Source of the DNA: Sphingomonas sp. Leaf407
GTDB lineage: Bacteria > Pseudomonadota > Alphaproteobacteria > Sphingomonadales > Sphingomonadaceae
Assembly (NCBI RefSeq): GCF_001425385.1
Contig: NZ_LMQO01000001.1
Span: forward strand, 248,001 to 312,000
DNA: 64,000 nucleotides
Direction: 5' to 3'
The notes under the pieces are model-generated. The model saw nothing but the letters and a program-made list of their open reading frames with translations. It did no database searches and was not told where the DNA came from. Of the stretch, positions 36,048 through 45,261 are shown one piece after another. A program made the translations under genes and the position numbers. Numbering within the stretch: the first letter of the stretch is position 1; each line of letters starts with the position of its first letter.

Positions 36048-37293
36048 TGGCGAGGCCGATCAGGCTCGCCACCCCCGCCGCGCCAAGGATCATGCCGACC
36101 GCGCTCAGGCCATGTCCGACCGACAGCGCCTGCGCGATGCTCGGGGTCAGCCCGCCACCGATCACCCCGCCGACGTTGAACGCCATCGACGCGCCGGTAT
36201 AACGCACCCGCGCCGGGAACAGCGAGGGCAGCCAAGCGCCAAGCGGCCCATAGACTAACCCCATCATCAACAGCGCGAACGACAGCCACGCCCCGATCGC
36301 GAACAGGCTGCCCGCACCGACCATCGGCGCCAGCAACGCGCCCGCCGCGACCACGCCGACGCAGCCTCCGGCAAGCACCCGCCCCGGCGTCGCCCGGTCC
36401 GACCACCATCCCGCCCACCCGATGCCGACTGCCATGAACAGGATCGCGACCAACTGCGTCTGGAGGAACGCGCCGCGCGGATAGCCGAGCGTCGTGGTGC
36501 CATATCCCAGCACGAACGTCGTCGCGATGTAATAAAGCGCGAAACAGGCGACGACCCCGAACGTCCCGGCCACGGTCGCGCGCAGATGCCCGGCCGCCAG
36601 TTCGGCGATCGGCACCCCGGCGGGCGCCTCCTGCTCCAGCGCGGCCCGGAACGCCGGCGTCTCGGTCAGCTTGAGCCGCACCCACAGGCCCAGGCCCACC
36701 AGCGCGACGCTGAACAGGAACGGCAACCGCCAGCCCCACGCCACGAAATCGGCATCGCTCAAGCTCAGGCCGAGGATCAGGAACAGCCCGTTGGCGGCGA
36801 TGAACCCCACCGGCGCGCCGAGCTGCGGCACCATGCCGAATCGCCCGCGCCACCCCGGCGGCGCATTCTCCACCGCGAGCAGCGCCGCGCCGCCCCATTC
36901 GCCGCCCAGCCCCAGCCCTTGCGCGAACCGCAACGTACACAGCAGCAGCGGCGCGACCCAGCCGACCTGGGCATAGGTCGGCAGGAACGCGATCAGCAGC
37001 GTCGACCCGCCCATCAGCATCAGCGAGGCGACCAGCGTCGATTTCCGCCCCAGCCGGTCGCCGAAATGTCCGAACACCACCGCGCCCAGCGGCCGCGCGA
37101 TGAACGCGAGGCCGATCGACAGGTAACTCGCCATCAACTGCGCCGAACTGCTGTCCGACGGAAAGAACAGCGGCCCGAACACCAGTGTCGCGGCGGTCGC
37201 ATAGATATAGAAGTCGTAGAACTCGACCGACGTACCGATCAGGCTGGCGATCAGGATGCGACGATGCGTGGCCATCGGATGGGGAACAGTCAT
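36031..37293 (-). CDS. MFS transporter of the metabolite:H+ symporter (MHS) type
   Basis: 420 residues from ATG 37293 (37275 possible). Twelve membrane spans. SVEFYDFYIYATAATLVFGP, FGHFGDRLGRKSTLVASLML and RFAQGLGLGGEWGGAALLAV are hallmarks of the ShiA/ProP/KgtP branch. Imports a small carboxylate, betaine or similar solute; not further resolvable. Confidence 0.88.
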   Translation of the reverse strand: MTVPHPMATHRRILIASLIGTSVEFYDFYIYATAATLVFGPLFFPSDSSSAQLMASYLSIGLAFIARPLGAVVFGHFGDRLGRKSTLVASLMLMGGSTLLIAFLPTYAQVGWVAPLLLCTLRFAQGLGLGGEWGGAALLAVENAPPGWRGRFGMVPQLGAPVGFIAANGLFLILGLSLSDADFVAWGWRLPFLFSVALVGLGLWVRLKLTETPAFRAALEQEAPAGVPIAELAAGHLRATVAGTFGVVACFALYYIATTFVLGYGTTTLGYPRGAFLQTQLVAILFMAVGIGWAGWWSDRATPGRVLAGGCVGVVAAGALLAPMVGAGSLFAIGAWLSFALLMMGLVYGPLGAWLPSLFPARVRYTGASMAFNVGGVIGGGLTPSIAQALSVGHGLSAVGMILGAAGVASLIGLAITPRR

Positions 37294-37609
37294 GCCGGTG
37301 CGCCTACCCGATCGGCCGGGCAGGGCAAGAAGCTTTCGGTTGGCGGGGTTCAGGCGCAACTATCGGAGTGCGCCGCTGTTCGAAGGTAAGGGTGCTGTTC
37401 CGCGCCAGCCTGTTCGTCATTCCCGCGAAGGCGGGAATCCATAGACGCTGACGTCACGATAGACCCGAAGCGTCCGCGTATATGGACTCCCGCCTGCGCG
37501 GGAGTGACGAACGCTGTTGGTGTTTGTCCCCCATATCGCTCCGAATTCCAACCACCTTGCTCCAACCGCACCCCCCGCCTACGGTCCCGCGCTGCACAAG
37601 GGGACAGGC
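37294..37609. other. Divergent intergenic region with a family A repeat
   Basis: Lies between the MHS transporter and the AmpG-like gene; holds the repeat 37415-37509 and presumably both promoters. No reading frame of its own. Confidence 0.6.
37415..37509. repeat. Dispersed palindromic repeat, family A copy 3
   Basis: CGTCATTCCCGCGAAGGCGG and inverted CCGCCTGCGCGGGAGTGACG; the first 27 bases or so are the same as copy 2. Confidence 0.9.
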
Positions 37610-39214
37610 ATGACCGACGCCGCGCCGACCGGACTGGCGCTGATCCGTACCGGGCTGGGCAATCGCAAGACGGCCACGATGCTGGCGTTCGGCTTTGCCG
37701 CCGGGCTGCCGTTCACGCTGCTGCTCGGCACGCTCAACGCATGGCTGGGGGAGGCGAAGGTGAACCTCGCCACCATCGGGCTGCTGTCGTGGATCGGGTT
37801 GCTCTACGCCTTCAAATTCCTGTGGTCGCCGCTGGTCGATCGCCTCCGCCTGCCGCTGCTCGAACGGTTCGGGCGGCGTAAGTCGTGGCTGCTGCTGTGT
37901 CAGGGGGTGCTCGCCGCCACCTTCGTCGCGCTGTCGGCGACCGACCCGGTGCTGGGGCTCGGCTGGTTCGCGCTGCTGGCGGTGATCGGCGCGTTCGCCG
38001 CCGCGACGCAGGACGTGGTGATCGACGCATGGCGGATCGACGTGGCGGATGAACGCGCGACGCTGGGCCTGCTGTCGTCGACCTATCAGCTCGGCTATCG
38101 CACCGCCAGCCTCGTCGGCGGCGCGCTGGCGCTGGTGATGGCGGCACGGATCGGCTGGCCACTGGTCTATGCGATCATGGGTGCCCTGATGGCATTGCTG
38201 CTGATCGTCACCCTTTTCGCGCCCGACACGCCGCGCCCGGCCGCGCTGACACCGGGCGAGGCCGCCATCGGCCCGTCGCGTGCCGACAAGCGCACCGGGC
38301 TCATCATCGTCGGCCTTTGCTGGGGCTGGGCGATCGTGACCATCGCCGCCTTCATGGCCCGTGCGCTCGCCGTCGGCCCGGGCGAAACGCCACCGAGCGT
38401 CGGCGATTTCACCCGCCTTACCGGCCCGTGGATCGTCGTCGCGACCGTCGTCGTCCCCGCGCTCGTCGCGGCATGGCTGACCCGGCGGAGCGGGGCGGGG
38501 ACCGACCCGGCAACCGGCATCGTCGAACACGGCTATCGCGCGCTCATCCTGCCGATGGCCGAACTGGTCGGGCGGCTGGGCTACGGCGTGGTGATCGTCC
38601 TTGGGCTGATCCTCAGCTACCGGCTGTGTGATTCGATCTGGGGGCCGTTCGCCTATCCCTTTTATCTCACGGAACTGCACTACACGAACGACGAGGTCGC
38701 CTTCGCCTCCAAGATCTTCGGCGTCGGCATGACCATCCTCGGCATTTCGCTGGGCGGCATCCTGTTCGCGACGGCCGGACGGATGCCGACATTGCTGCTC
38801 GGCGCGATCGTCGCGGCCTTAAGCAACCTGCTCTATGCCGATCTGGCGGCCGGCGCGCCGGTGATCGATGCGGTGGCGGGCGCGACCGGGCTGCTGAACC
38901 TTGGCGTCGATGCGCGGATGGTCCGGCTGATGGTCGCGATCTCGGGGGAGAATATCGCCGGTGGCCTCGCCGGCGCGGCGTTCGTCGCCTATCTCTCCTC
39001 GATCGCCAGCAAGGAACACAGCGCGGTGCAATATGCGCTGCTCTCCTCGCTCACCCTGCTGGTCGGCTCGCTCGGCCGCGCGGGACTGGGCGAAGCGGTC
39101 GAACAAATGGGCTATGCCCCCGTCTTCCGCTTCACCGCCGCGCTGGGGCTGGTCGCGGTGGTGTTCGTCCTGCTCGAATGGGTCCGCTGGAGCCGCGAGA
39201 CGAAGCGGGCCTGA
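37610..39214 (+). CDS. ampG: AmpG-family muropeptide permease-like MFS transporter
   Basis: 534 residues from ATG 37610. AMPG features: GFAAGLPFTLLLGTLNAWL, SWIGLLYAFKFLWSPLVDRL, RRKSWLLLCQGVLA, AATQDVVIDAWRID and QYALLSSL near the end. Such permeases import GlcNAc-anhydroMurNAc peptides for wall recycling. No beta-lactamase gene is nearby. Confidence 0.9.
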   Translation: MTDAAPTGLALIRTGLGNRKTATMLAFGFAAGLPFTLLLGTLNAWLGEAKVNLATIGLLSWIGLLYAFKFLWSPLVDRLRLPLLERFGRRKSWLLLCQGVLAATFVALSATDPVLGLGWFALLAVIGAFAAATQDVVIDAWRIDVADERATLGLLSSTYQLGYRTASLVGGALALVMAARIGWPLVYAIMGALMALLLIVTLFAPDTPRPAALTPGEAAIGPSRADKRTGLIIVGLCWGWAIVTIAAFMARALAVGPGETPPSVGDFTRLTGPWIVVATVVVPALVAAWLTRRSGAGTDPATGIVEHGYRALILPMAELVGRLGYGVVIVLGLILSYRLCDSIWGPFAYPFYLTELHYTNDEVAFASKIFGVGMTILGISLGGILFATAGRMPTLLLGAIVAALSNLLYADLAAGAPVIDAVAGATGLLNLGVDARMVRLMVAISGENIAGGLAGAAFVAYLSSIASKEHSAVQYALLSSLTLLVGSLGRAGLGEAVEQMGYAPVFRFTAALGLVAVVFVLLEWVRWSRETKRA

Positions 39215-39229
39215 TTCCCCTGACACAAA

Positions 39230-39312
39230 CGTCATCTCAGCGAAGGCGGGGATCTCCCGCTGACAGCGCGCGACAGGAGCCGCACGAGGCCCCAGCCTTC
39301 GCTGGGGCGACG
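39230..39312. repeat. Dispersed palindromic repeat, family B copy 3
   Basis: CGTCATCTCAGCGAAGGCGG ... GAGGCCCCAGCCTTCGCTGG, with internal GCGCGCGACAGGAGCCGCAC. Confidence 0.85.
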
Positions 39313-39362
39313 ATTCCTAGGGTAAGAAGTGGGTAGTTCACGCGAAGGCGCGAAGAAGGTTG

Positions 39363-39505
39363 GTTCGCGCAGAGGCGCAGAGGCGCGGAGGAGGTGGTTC
39401 GGGACGCAATGTCCCGTGCGATCGGGAGGCCGGCAACAGGCCCGCTATCGCGGGAAAGACAGCCTCGAACGCAACCTCCTCTGCGCCTCCGCGTCTCTGC
39501 GCGAA
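39363..39505. repeat. Imperfect long inverted repeat (family E)
   Basis: Left arm begins GTTCGCGCAGAGGCGCAGAG; right arm ends with CGCGTCTCTGCGCGAAC. The arms pair over about 35 bp with a few mismatches. GCAGAGnCGCnGAGGCGC purine-rich phrases like this recur in sphingomonad intergenic DNA. Confidence 0.75.
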
Positions 39506-39518
39506 CAAAATCTTCTTC

Positions 39519-40823
39519 CTAAGCCGGCACCTCATCATTCGCCGCCAGCACGGTGCCAGCCAGATACAGCGACCCCGCGATCAACACCGACTCCGCCCCG
39601 ACCAGCGCCACCCGATCGAGCGCCGAAGCGGGATCGTCCGCCACCTCGGCACGTACTCCCAACGCCCGCGCCATCGCCGCCAACGCCTCGGGCGCATGAC
39701 ACGCATGCCCCGGAACCGGCACCGCCACCACATGATCGACGACCTGCGCCAGATGGCCCAGCACGCTGCGCCCATCCTTGTTGGCGAGCATCCCCAGCAC
39801 CAGCGCCGATGGCTCGCCCCGAGCGATCCGTGGCCACCAAGCTGCCACCTCGATCGCCGCCGATTCATTGTGCGCCCCGTCGAGCCACACGCCGTGCCGG
39901 GACACGACCCGTCCGGTCAGCGGCCCGCGCTCGCGCAACCGCTGCATCCGCGCCGGCCAGCGCGCCGCCCCTGCCGCCGCGACGATCGCCGCATCGGGCA
40001 CGTCGACCGCCGTCTGATGCCGCAGCATCGCTGCGGCGAGCGCCAGATTGTCGCGCTGATGCGCCCCCGCCATCATTGGCATCGGCAGCGTCAGTTCGCC
40101 CCAGTAATCGGTGTAGCAACCATCATCAGCCCGCCAGTCACTGTCCCGACAATAGAGCGTCGCCCCGACCGCCGTGGCGACCTTGCGTACCCGCGTCATA
40201 ACCTCGGGCGCATAGCGCTGCACCACCAATGGCACGCCCGGCTTGGCGATCCCCGCCTTCTCGCCCGCGATGCCGATCAGCGAGTTCCCCAGAAACGCCT
40301 CGTGATCGATCCCCAGCGCCGCGATGCCGCACACCGCCGGTGCCGGCAGAACGTTGGTCGCATCCAGCCGTCCGCCCAGACCCACCTCGATCACGCACGC
40401 CTCCGCCGGCGTCCGCGCAAAGGCGAGGAACGCCGCCGCCGTCGTGATCTCGAAGAAGCTCGCGCCGATCCCGTCGGCCACGTCCAGCACTTGCGCCAGC
40501 AGCGCCGCCAATGCGCCGTCGTCGATCAGCGTGCCGCCCAACCGGATACGCTCGTTGAACCGCACCAGATGCGGACTGGCATAGACATGGGCGCGCAACC
40601 CCGCCGCTTCGATCGCGGCGCGCAGATAGGCGCAGGTCGATCCCTTGCCATTCGTCCCCGCGACATGGAACACCGGCGGTAGCGCCAGATGCGGATCGCC
40701 CAGCCGCGCCAGCAGCCGCGTGATCCGATCGAGCCCCAGCACATCGGCGCCGGGCGACAACAGGGTCAACCGGTCGAGCTGCGCCTGCACCGCCGGGTCG
40801 GCCGAAATCGCGAAATCGGGCAT
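39519..40823 (-). CDS. folC: Dihydrofolate synthase / folylpolyglutamate synthase
   Basis: 434 residues. ATP loop VAGTNGKGSTCAYLRAA, YASPHLVRFNERIRL, EVGLGGRLDATN, and HNESAAIEVAA in the C-terminal domain. Adds glutamate to folates. Last gene of the trp-accD-folC run, 7 bp after accD. Confidence 0.96.
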   Translation of the reverse strand: MPDFAISADPAVQAQLDRLTLLSPGADVLGLDRITRLLARLGDPHLALPPVFHVAGTNGKGSTCAYLRAAIEAAGLRAHVYASPHLVRFNERIRLGGTLIDDGALAALLAQVLDVADGIGASFFEITTAAAFLAFARTPAEACVIEVGLGGRLDATNVLPAPAVCGIAALGIDHEAFLGNSLIGIAGEKAGIAKPGVPLVVQRYAPEVMTRVRKVATAVGATLYCRDSDWRADDGCYTDYWGELTLPMPMMAGAHQRDNLALAAAMLRHQTAVDVPDAAIVAAAGAARWPARMQRLRERGPLTGRVVSRHGVWLDGAHNESAAIEVAAWWPRIARGEPSALVLGMLANKDGRSVLGHLAQVVDHVVAVPVPGHACHAPEALAAMARALGVRAEVADDPASALDRVALVGAESVLIAGSLYLAGTVLAANDEVPA

Positions 40824-40830
40824 GCCCGGC

Positions 40831-41682
40831 TCAGGCCGCCGCCTTCTGTCCCAGAAACTCGATCAACTGCGCCAGTTCGCCGGGCAGGTCGCGGCGATGC
40901 GTCACCCGGTCGATCAGGCCGTGATCGCGATAATATTCGCTGGTCTGGAAATCGTCGGGCAGCTTCTCGCGGATCGTGCTCTCGATCACCCGCCGCCCGG
41001 TGAACGCCAGCGTCGCCTTCGGCTCGGCGATCTGCACGTCGCCCAGCATCGCATAGGCGGCCATCACGCCCCCCGACGTCGGATCGGTCAGCACCACCAG
41101 ATAGGGCAGGCCCGCATCGTGCAGCATCTCGATCGCCACCGTGGTGCGCGGCATCTGCATCAGGCTGAGGATGCCCTCCTGCATCCGCGCGCCGCCGCTG
41201 GCGGTGAACACCACATAGGGCACGCCGCGCGCGATCGCCGCCTCGACGCCGGCGATGAACGCCTCGCCGACGAACTGCCCCATCGATCCGCCCATGAACG
41301 CGAAGTTCTGCACGCCGATCACGCAGCCATGCCCCTGAATCATACCATAGGCGTTCTGAAACGCATCCTGCTCGCCGGTGTCGGTCCGCGCGGTCTTGAG
41401 CCGGTCGACATAGCGCTTGCTGTCGCGGAACTTCAGCGGGTCCTCGGCGACTTTCGGATTGGGCAATATCTGGACGCTGCCGTCATCGAACAACTGTCCG
41501 AACCGCTCCTTTGGCCCGATGCGGCCATGATGGTCGCACTTCGGACAGACGTGCAGATTCTCTTCCCATTCGCGGGTGAAGATCATCTGCCCGCACCCCT
41601 TGCACTTGTGCCAGAGATGGTCGGGCGTTTCCTTGCGCGCGACGAAGGGGAGGGCGTTGCGGACGCGGTTCAGCCAGCTCAT
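40831..41682 (-). CDS. accD: Acetyl-CoA carboxylase, carboxyltransferase beta subunit
   Basis: 283 residues from ATG 41682. Four-cysteine zinc finger (CKGCGQ then CPKCDH) at about 27-49; carboxyltransferase motifs FMGGSMGQFVGEAF, TASGGARMQEGILSLMQM and DPTSGGVMAAYAMLGD. First step of fatty-acid synthesis. Starts 4 bp inside trpA's end. Confidence 0.97.
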   Translation of the reverse strand: MSWLNRVRNALPFVARKETPDHLWHKCKGCGQMIFTREWEENLHVCPKCDHHGRIGPKERFGQLFDDGSVQILPNPKVAEDPLKFRDSKRYVDRLKTARTDTGEQDAFQNAYGMIQGHGCVIGVQNFAFMGGSMGQFVGEAFIAGVEAAIARGVPYVVFTASGGARMQEGILSLMQMPRTTVAIEMLHDAGLPYLVVLTDPTSGGVMAAYAMLGDVQIAEPKATLAFTGRRVIESTIREKLPDDFQTSEYYRDHGLIDRVTHRRDLPGELAQLIEFLGQKAAA

Positions 41683-42479
41683 GCCGGGTCCTTTGCCGCG
41701 TGGCGCACCGCGCTGGCAAGCGTTTCGATATAGGCGCGCACCGGCCCGGCGGCATCGGCCCCGTGCGCGGCGACGATCTCGACGATCGCCGATCCGACGA
41801 CGACCCCGTCCGCCACGCGCGCGATGCTCGCCGCCTGTTCGGGAGTCCGCACGCCAAAGCCGACCGCGATCGGCAGAGTGGTCGCTGCCTTCAACCGCGC
41901 GACCGCATCGTCGATCGACGCCTGCACCGCCTGTTGCTTGCCGGTGATCCCGGCGACCGAGACGTAATAGAGGAACCCGCCGGCCCCCTCCAGCACGGCG
42001 GGCAGCCGCGCGGCATCGGTCGTCGGCGTCGCCAGCCGGATCGCGGCGATGCCATGGGCGCGCAACTGCACGCCGAGGCTGTCGTCCTCCTCGGGGGGAA
42101 TGTCGACGCAGATCACCCCGTCGACGCCGGCGGCGGCGCAGGCCTGCGCGAACCAGTCCGCCCCGCGCCGCACCATCGGATTGGCATAGCCCATCAGCAC
42201 CAGCGGCACGTCGGGGTGGCGCACGCGAAACTCGCCCGCGATCCGCAGCACGTCGGCGGTCCGCGTGCCCGCCGCGAGGCTGCGGATGTTCGCCGACTGG
42301 ATCGCCGGCCCGTCGGCCATCGGATCGGTGAACGGCATGCCCAGTTCGATCACATCCGCCCCGCCCGCGACCAGTGCGTCGAGGATGGCGGGCGTCGCGT
42401 CGGACGTCGGATCGCCGGCGGTGACGAAACACACCAACGCTGCGCGCCCTTGCGAAAACGCCGAAGCAAGCCGGGTCAA
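41679..42479 (-). CDS. trpA: Tryptophan synthase alpha chain, TTG start supplied by a repeat element
   Basis: 266 residues. VCFVTAGDPTSD, catalytic Glu in VIELGMPFTDPMADGPAIQ, Asp in ICVDIPPEED, VGFGVRTPEQA and GSAIVEIV. The only start compatible with the family N-terminus is TTG 42479, preceded by GGGGAGAGGG. Both the ribosome-binding site and the first two bases of the start codon lie in a 40-bp inverted repeat shared with the end of trpB (see findings). Confidence 0.94.
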   Translation of the reverse strand: MTRLASAFSQGRAALVCFVTAGDPTSDATPAILDALVAGGADVIELGMPFTDPMADGPAIQSANIRSLAAGTRTADVLRIAGEFRVRHPDVPLVLMGYANPMVRRGADWFAQACAAAGVDGVICVDIPPEEDDSLGVQLRAHGIAAIRLATPTTDAARLPAVLEGAGGFLYYVSVAGITGKQQAVQASIDDAVARLKAATTLPIAVGFGVRTPEQAASIARVADGVVVGSAIVEIVAAHGADAAGPVRAYIETLASAVRHAAKDPA

Positions 42480-42857
42480 AGCCCTCTCCCCTTCAGGGGA
42501 GAGGGTTGGGAGAGGGGGTGGGTCAAGAAACCGTCCAACAAGCGCAACACGCCTTCCAGATTAAACATCACGTCAGAGTTAGTGAACCGCACTACCCGAT
42601 AGCCTTGCGCGGTTAAATACGCGGAACGAGCTTGATCATACGCAGCCGTCTCGCCATGCAAATGCCCGTGGAGTTCGATGATCAGCTTGGGCGAGTTGCA
42701 AGCAAAGTCGGCAATATACGACCCGATCACCTTATTGCCGCCGAAACTTGACCCCCGCAAACCGCTCGGTGCGCAACGCGAACCACAGCTTCTGCTCGGC
42801 AGGGGTAGGGGCTTTGCGCGCTGCCTTCGCCCGTTCGGTCAAACCAGCGTCGCGCAC
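42476..42857 (-). pseudogene. DUF559 (Vsr-like endonuclease fold) gene, frameshifted, inserted between trpB and trpA
   Basis: Read from GTG 42857, the first 41 codons give the usual DUF559 opening (ERAKAARKAPTPAEQKLWFA, then RTERFAGVKFRRQ) and hit TAA at 42732-42734. Shifting frame by one base there restores the rest of the family (KVIGSYIADFACNSPKLIIE, then YDQARSAYLTAQGYRVVRFT and NSDVMFNLEGVLRLL). So the gene is broken by a single indel. The core ELDG of the family is ELHG here. Its last residues ([12 protein letters not shown]) are encoded by the flanking repeat, and its TGA overlaps the trpA TTG. A shortened product from an internal start is possible. Confidence 0.85.
42478..42517. repeat. 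40-bp repeat at the trpA start, inverted partner of 42860-42899 (family D)
   Basis: An exact reverse complement of the element at 42860-42899. Internally it contains the palindrome CCCTCTCCCCTTCAGGGGAG (extending to AGGG). Supplies trpA's Shine-Dalgarno sequence and part of its start codon. Confidence 0.95.
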
Positions 42858-42859
42858 TG

Positions 42860-42899
42860 CCCCTCTCCCAACCCTCTCCCCTGAAGGGGAGAGGGCTTT
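42860..42899. repeat. 40-bp repeat at the trpB end, inverted partner of 42478-42517 (family D)
   Basis: Exact inverted copy. It covers two of the three bases of the trpB TAA stop codon. Confidence 0.95.
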
Positions 42900-44127
42900 A
42901 GATTTCTACCCCCAGCGCGCTTGCCACGGTGAAAATATCCTTGTCTCCCCGCCCGCACAGGTTCGCCAGGATGATCTGGTCGCTGCGCATGGTCCTCGCC
43001 CGCCGCGCCACCGCCGCAATCGCGTGCGCCGGCTCCAGCGCGGGGATGATCCCTTCGCTCCGACACAGCATCTGGAACGCGTCGAGCGCGTCGACATCGG
43101 TCGCGCTGTCATACTCCACCCGGCCGATGTCACGCAGCCACGCATGTTCCGGCCCGATCCCCGGATAGTCCAGTCCCGCCGAGATCGAATGCCCCTCCGC
43201 GATCTGCCCGTCCTCGTCCTGCAACAGATACGTCTTGTTGCCGTGCAGGATGCCGGGGAAGCCGCCCGCCAGCGACGCGGCATGATCCTTGTCCAGCCCG
43301 TGGCCCGCCGCCTCGACGCCCAGCATCGCGACCTCGGGATCGTCGAGGAACGGATGGAACAGCCCGATCGCGTTCGACCCGCCACCGATCGCCGCGACCA
43401 GCAGGTCGGGCAGGCGCCCGGTGCGCTCCAGCATCTGCGCGCGCGCCTCGCGGCCGATGATGCTCTGGAAATCGCGCACCATCTCCGGGTAGGGATGCGG
43501 CCCCGCCGCCGTGCCGATGATGTAGAAGGTGTCGTGGACGTTCGCGACCCAGTCACGCAGGCCTTCGTTCATCGCATCGGACAGCGTGGCCGCGCCGCTC
43601 GTCACCGGCCGCACCTCGGCACCCAGCAGCTTCATGCGGAACACATTGGGCTGCTGCCGCTCAATATCGCGCGCACCCATGTAGATGACGCAGGGCAGGC
43701 CGAAGCGCGCGCACACGGCGGCGGTCGCCACGCCATGCTGGCCAGCACCCGTCTCGGCGATGATCCGCGTCTTGCCCATGCGGATCGCTAGCAGGATCTG
43801 CCCGATGCAGTTGTTGATCTTGTGCGCGCCGGTATGGTTCAGCTCGTCGCGCTTGAACCACACCTGCGCTCCCATGCCCGGCGCGGCCGACGCGCGCAGC
43901 GTCTCGCTCAACCGTTCGGCATGATACAGCGGGCTGGGCCGCCCGACATAATGCGTCATCAGGTCGTCGAACTGTGCCGCGAACGCCGGATCGGCCTTGG
44001 CCGCCGTATATTCGCGATCGAGGTCGAGGATCAGCGGCATCAGCGTTTCCGCGACATAGCGGCCGCCGAAGTCGCCGAAATGCCCGCGGTCGTCGGGCTG
44101 GGCGCGGTAGCTGTTGGGGGCGTTCAT
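42898..44127 (-). CDS. trpB: Tryptophan synthase beta chain
   Basis: 409 residues. PLP lysine in [37 protein letters not shown] phosphate loop, [16 protein letters not shown], and CGRGDKDI at the end. Condenses indole with serine. Preceded by a 180-bp gap after trpF that carries a family C palindrome. Confidence 0.97.
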   Translation of the reverse strand: MNAPNSYRAQPDDRGHFGDFGGRYVAETLMPLILDLDREYTAAKADPAFAAQFDDLMTHYVGRPSPLYHAERLSETLRASAAPGMGAQVWFKRDELNHTGAHKINNCIGQILLAIRMGKTRIIAETGAGQHGVATAAVCARFGLPCVIYMGARDIERQQPNVFRMKLLGAEVRPVTSGAATLSDAMNEGLRDWVANVHDTFYIIGTAAGPHPYPEMVRDFQSIIGREARAQMLERTGRLPDLLVAAIGGGSNAIGLFHPFLDDPEVAMLGVEAAGHGLDKDHAASLAGGFPGILHGNKTYLLQDEDGQIAEGHSISAGLDYPGIGPEHAWLRDIGRVEYDSATDVDALDAFQMLCRSEGIIPALEPAHAIAAVARRARTMRSDQIILANLCGRGDKDIFTVASALGVEI

Positions 44128-44235
44128 GGGCCGTCCGTTACGCCCGCGCGTGCCCGCTGTCGAGGGGATCGGGGACTGACCGGGACATGCGCGGAAGCGC
44201 CCGTTTCGGCAGTTCAGTCCATTCCACTCGCAAAC

Positions 44236-44264
44236 GTTACCCCGGACCTGTTCCGGGGTAACGG
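44236..44264. repeat. Single palindrome of family C between trpF and trpB
   Basis: Near-perfect palindrome with arms CGTTACCCCGGA and TCCGGGGTAACG around a short centre. In the operon it may act as an RNA hairpin. Confidence 0.75.
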
Positions 44265-44307
44265 ATCGGGCCTGAAAGCATCCCGGATCGCTGAACGTCG
44301 ATCCGCC

Positions 44308-44943
44308 CTAGGCGTCCGCCACCGCCCGTCCGAACGCCACGATCCGCTGAATATCCTTCACGCCGGGCGCGCTTTCCACGCCCGACGACACATCGACCAG
44401 CGGCGCGCGCGTCACCCGGATGGCCTGCGCGACATTGCCCGCGTCCAGCCCGCCCGACAACGCCCATGGCAACGGATGCGCGAAGCCGGCTAGCAGCGTC
44501 CAGTCGAACCGCACCCCCATGCCGCCGGGCAATGCCGCACCCTCGGGCGTCTTGGCATCGTACAGCACGCGGTCCGCCGCGCCGCCGAGCGCCCGCGCCC
44601 CGTCCAGATCGGCGCGCGTCTTGACCGCCACCGTCCCCCATGTCTCGCGCCCGAACCGCGCCCGGATCGCCGCGATCCGCGTCGGCGCGGTCTTGTGCAA
44701 CTGGATCGCGTCCAGCCGCCCCGCCGTCACCGCCGCGTCGAGCAGCGCATCGTCGGGATCGACGAACACGCCCACCTTCGCGACTCCGCCCGGCACCTGC
44801 GTCGCCAGCCCTGGCGCCTTGTCGAACTCCAGATGCCGGGGGGAGGGGGGGAAGAACACGAAGCCGACATGGCTCGCCCCGGCGGACAGCGCCGCCGCCA
44901 GCGTCTCGGGCGTCGACAGGCCGCAAATCTTGAAACGGGTCAT
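44308..44943 (-). CDS. trpF: Phosphoribosylanthranilate isomerase
   Basis: 211 residues from ATG 44943. KICGLSTPETLAAALSAGAS with catalytic Cys, HVGFVFFPPSPRH, VGVFVDPDD, IQLHKTAP, catalytic Asp in VRFDWTLLAGF, and LSGGLDAGNVAQAI plus VDVSSGVESAPGVKD. The usual upstream neighbour pyrF is 1.5 kb away because other genes lie between. Confidence 0.96.
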   Translation of the reverse strand: MTRFKICGLSTPETLAAALSAGASHVGFVFFPPSPRHLEFDKAPGLATQVPGGVAKVGVFVDPDDALLDAAVTAGRLDAIQLHKTAPTRIAAIRARFGRETWGTVAVKTRADLDGARALGGAADRVLYDAKTPEGAALPGGMGVRFDWTLLAGFAHPLPWALSGGLDAGNVAQAIRVTRAPLVDVSSGVESAPGVKDIQRIVAFGRAVADA

Positions 44944-45000
44944 CGGTCGCTCACCACACAAGAGAAAACATACCCGCCCCGCGAGGTACGGCCCCACATC

Positions 45001-45100
45001 CTTTCCTCTCCCTGACAGGCGAGGGGCCGGGGGTACGGGGCAGGGGCCGACACAGCCTCGCCGACCCGCCCCCGCTCCCTCCCTTGTCAGGGAGGGAGCC
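45001..45100. repeat. GC-rich palindromic repeat, family D
   Basis: CTCTCCCTGACAGGCGAGGG ... CTCCCTCCCTTGTCAGGGAG, imperfect inverted halves. It occupies the gap upstream of trpF (44944-45261), where nothing else is evident. Confidence 0.75.
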
Positions 45101-45261
45101 GCCACACAACCGGAGACCGCCGGTCCGCCACCACCCGTCACCCGCGAACCCTATGCCGCCACTACGCACTTTCCCGGAATCGATCTCGAATCGCTATGGC
45201 GCGGGGCGTAGCTGATCGGGGCGGGCACATGCACGCCCGCGCCACCGAAGGTTTCCCGATC

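Larger units (their letters stand above)
39215..39518. other. Gene-free stretch composed of two repeat types
   Basis: Family B repeat (39230-39312) and a family E inverted repeat (39363-39505) cover most of it. Nothing else seen. Confidence 0.7.

Noticed and set aside
27331..39505. Dispersed palindromes read as a CRISPR array
   Set aside because: Copies lie kilobases apart in separate intergenic gaps, without regular spacers or cas genes.
42478..42899. DUF559 unit read as an insertion sequence
   Set aside because: No transposase and no target-site duplication visible; the inverted repeats are of the dispersed palindrome type, so I describe it as a repeat-flanked gene rather than an IS.
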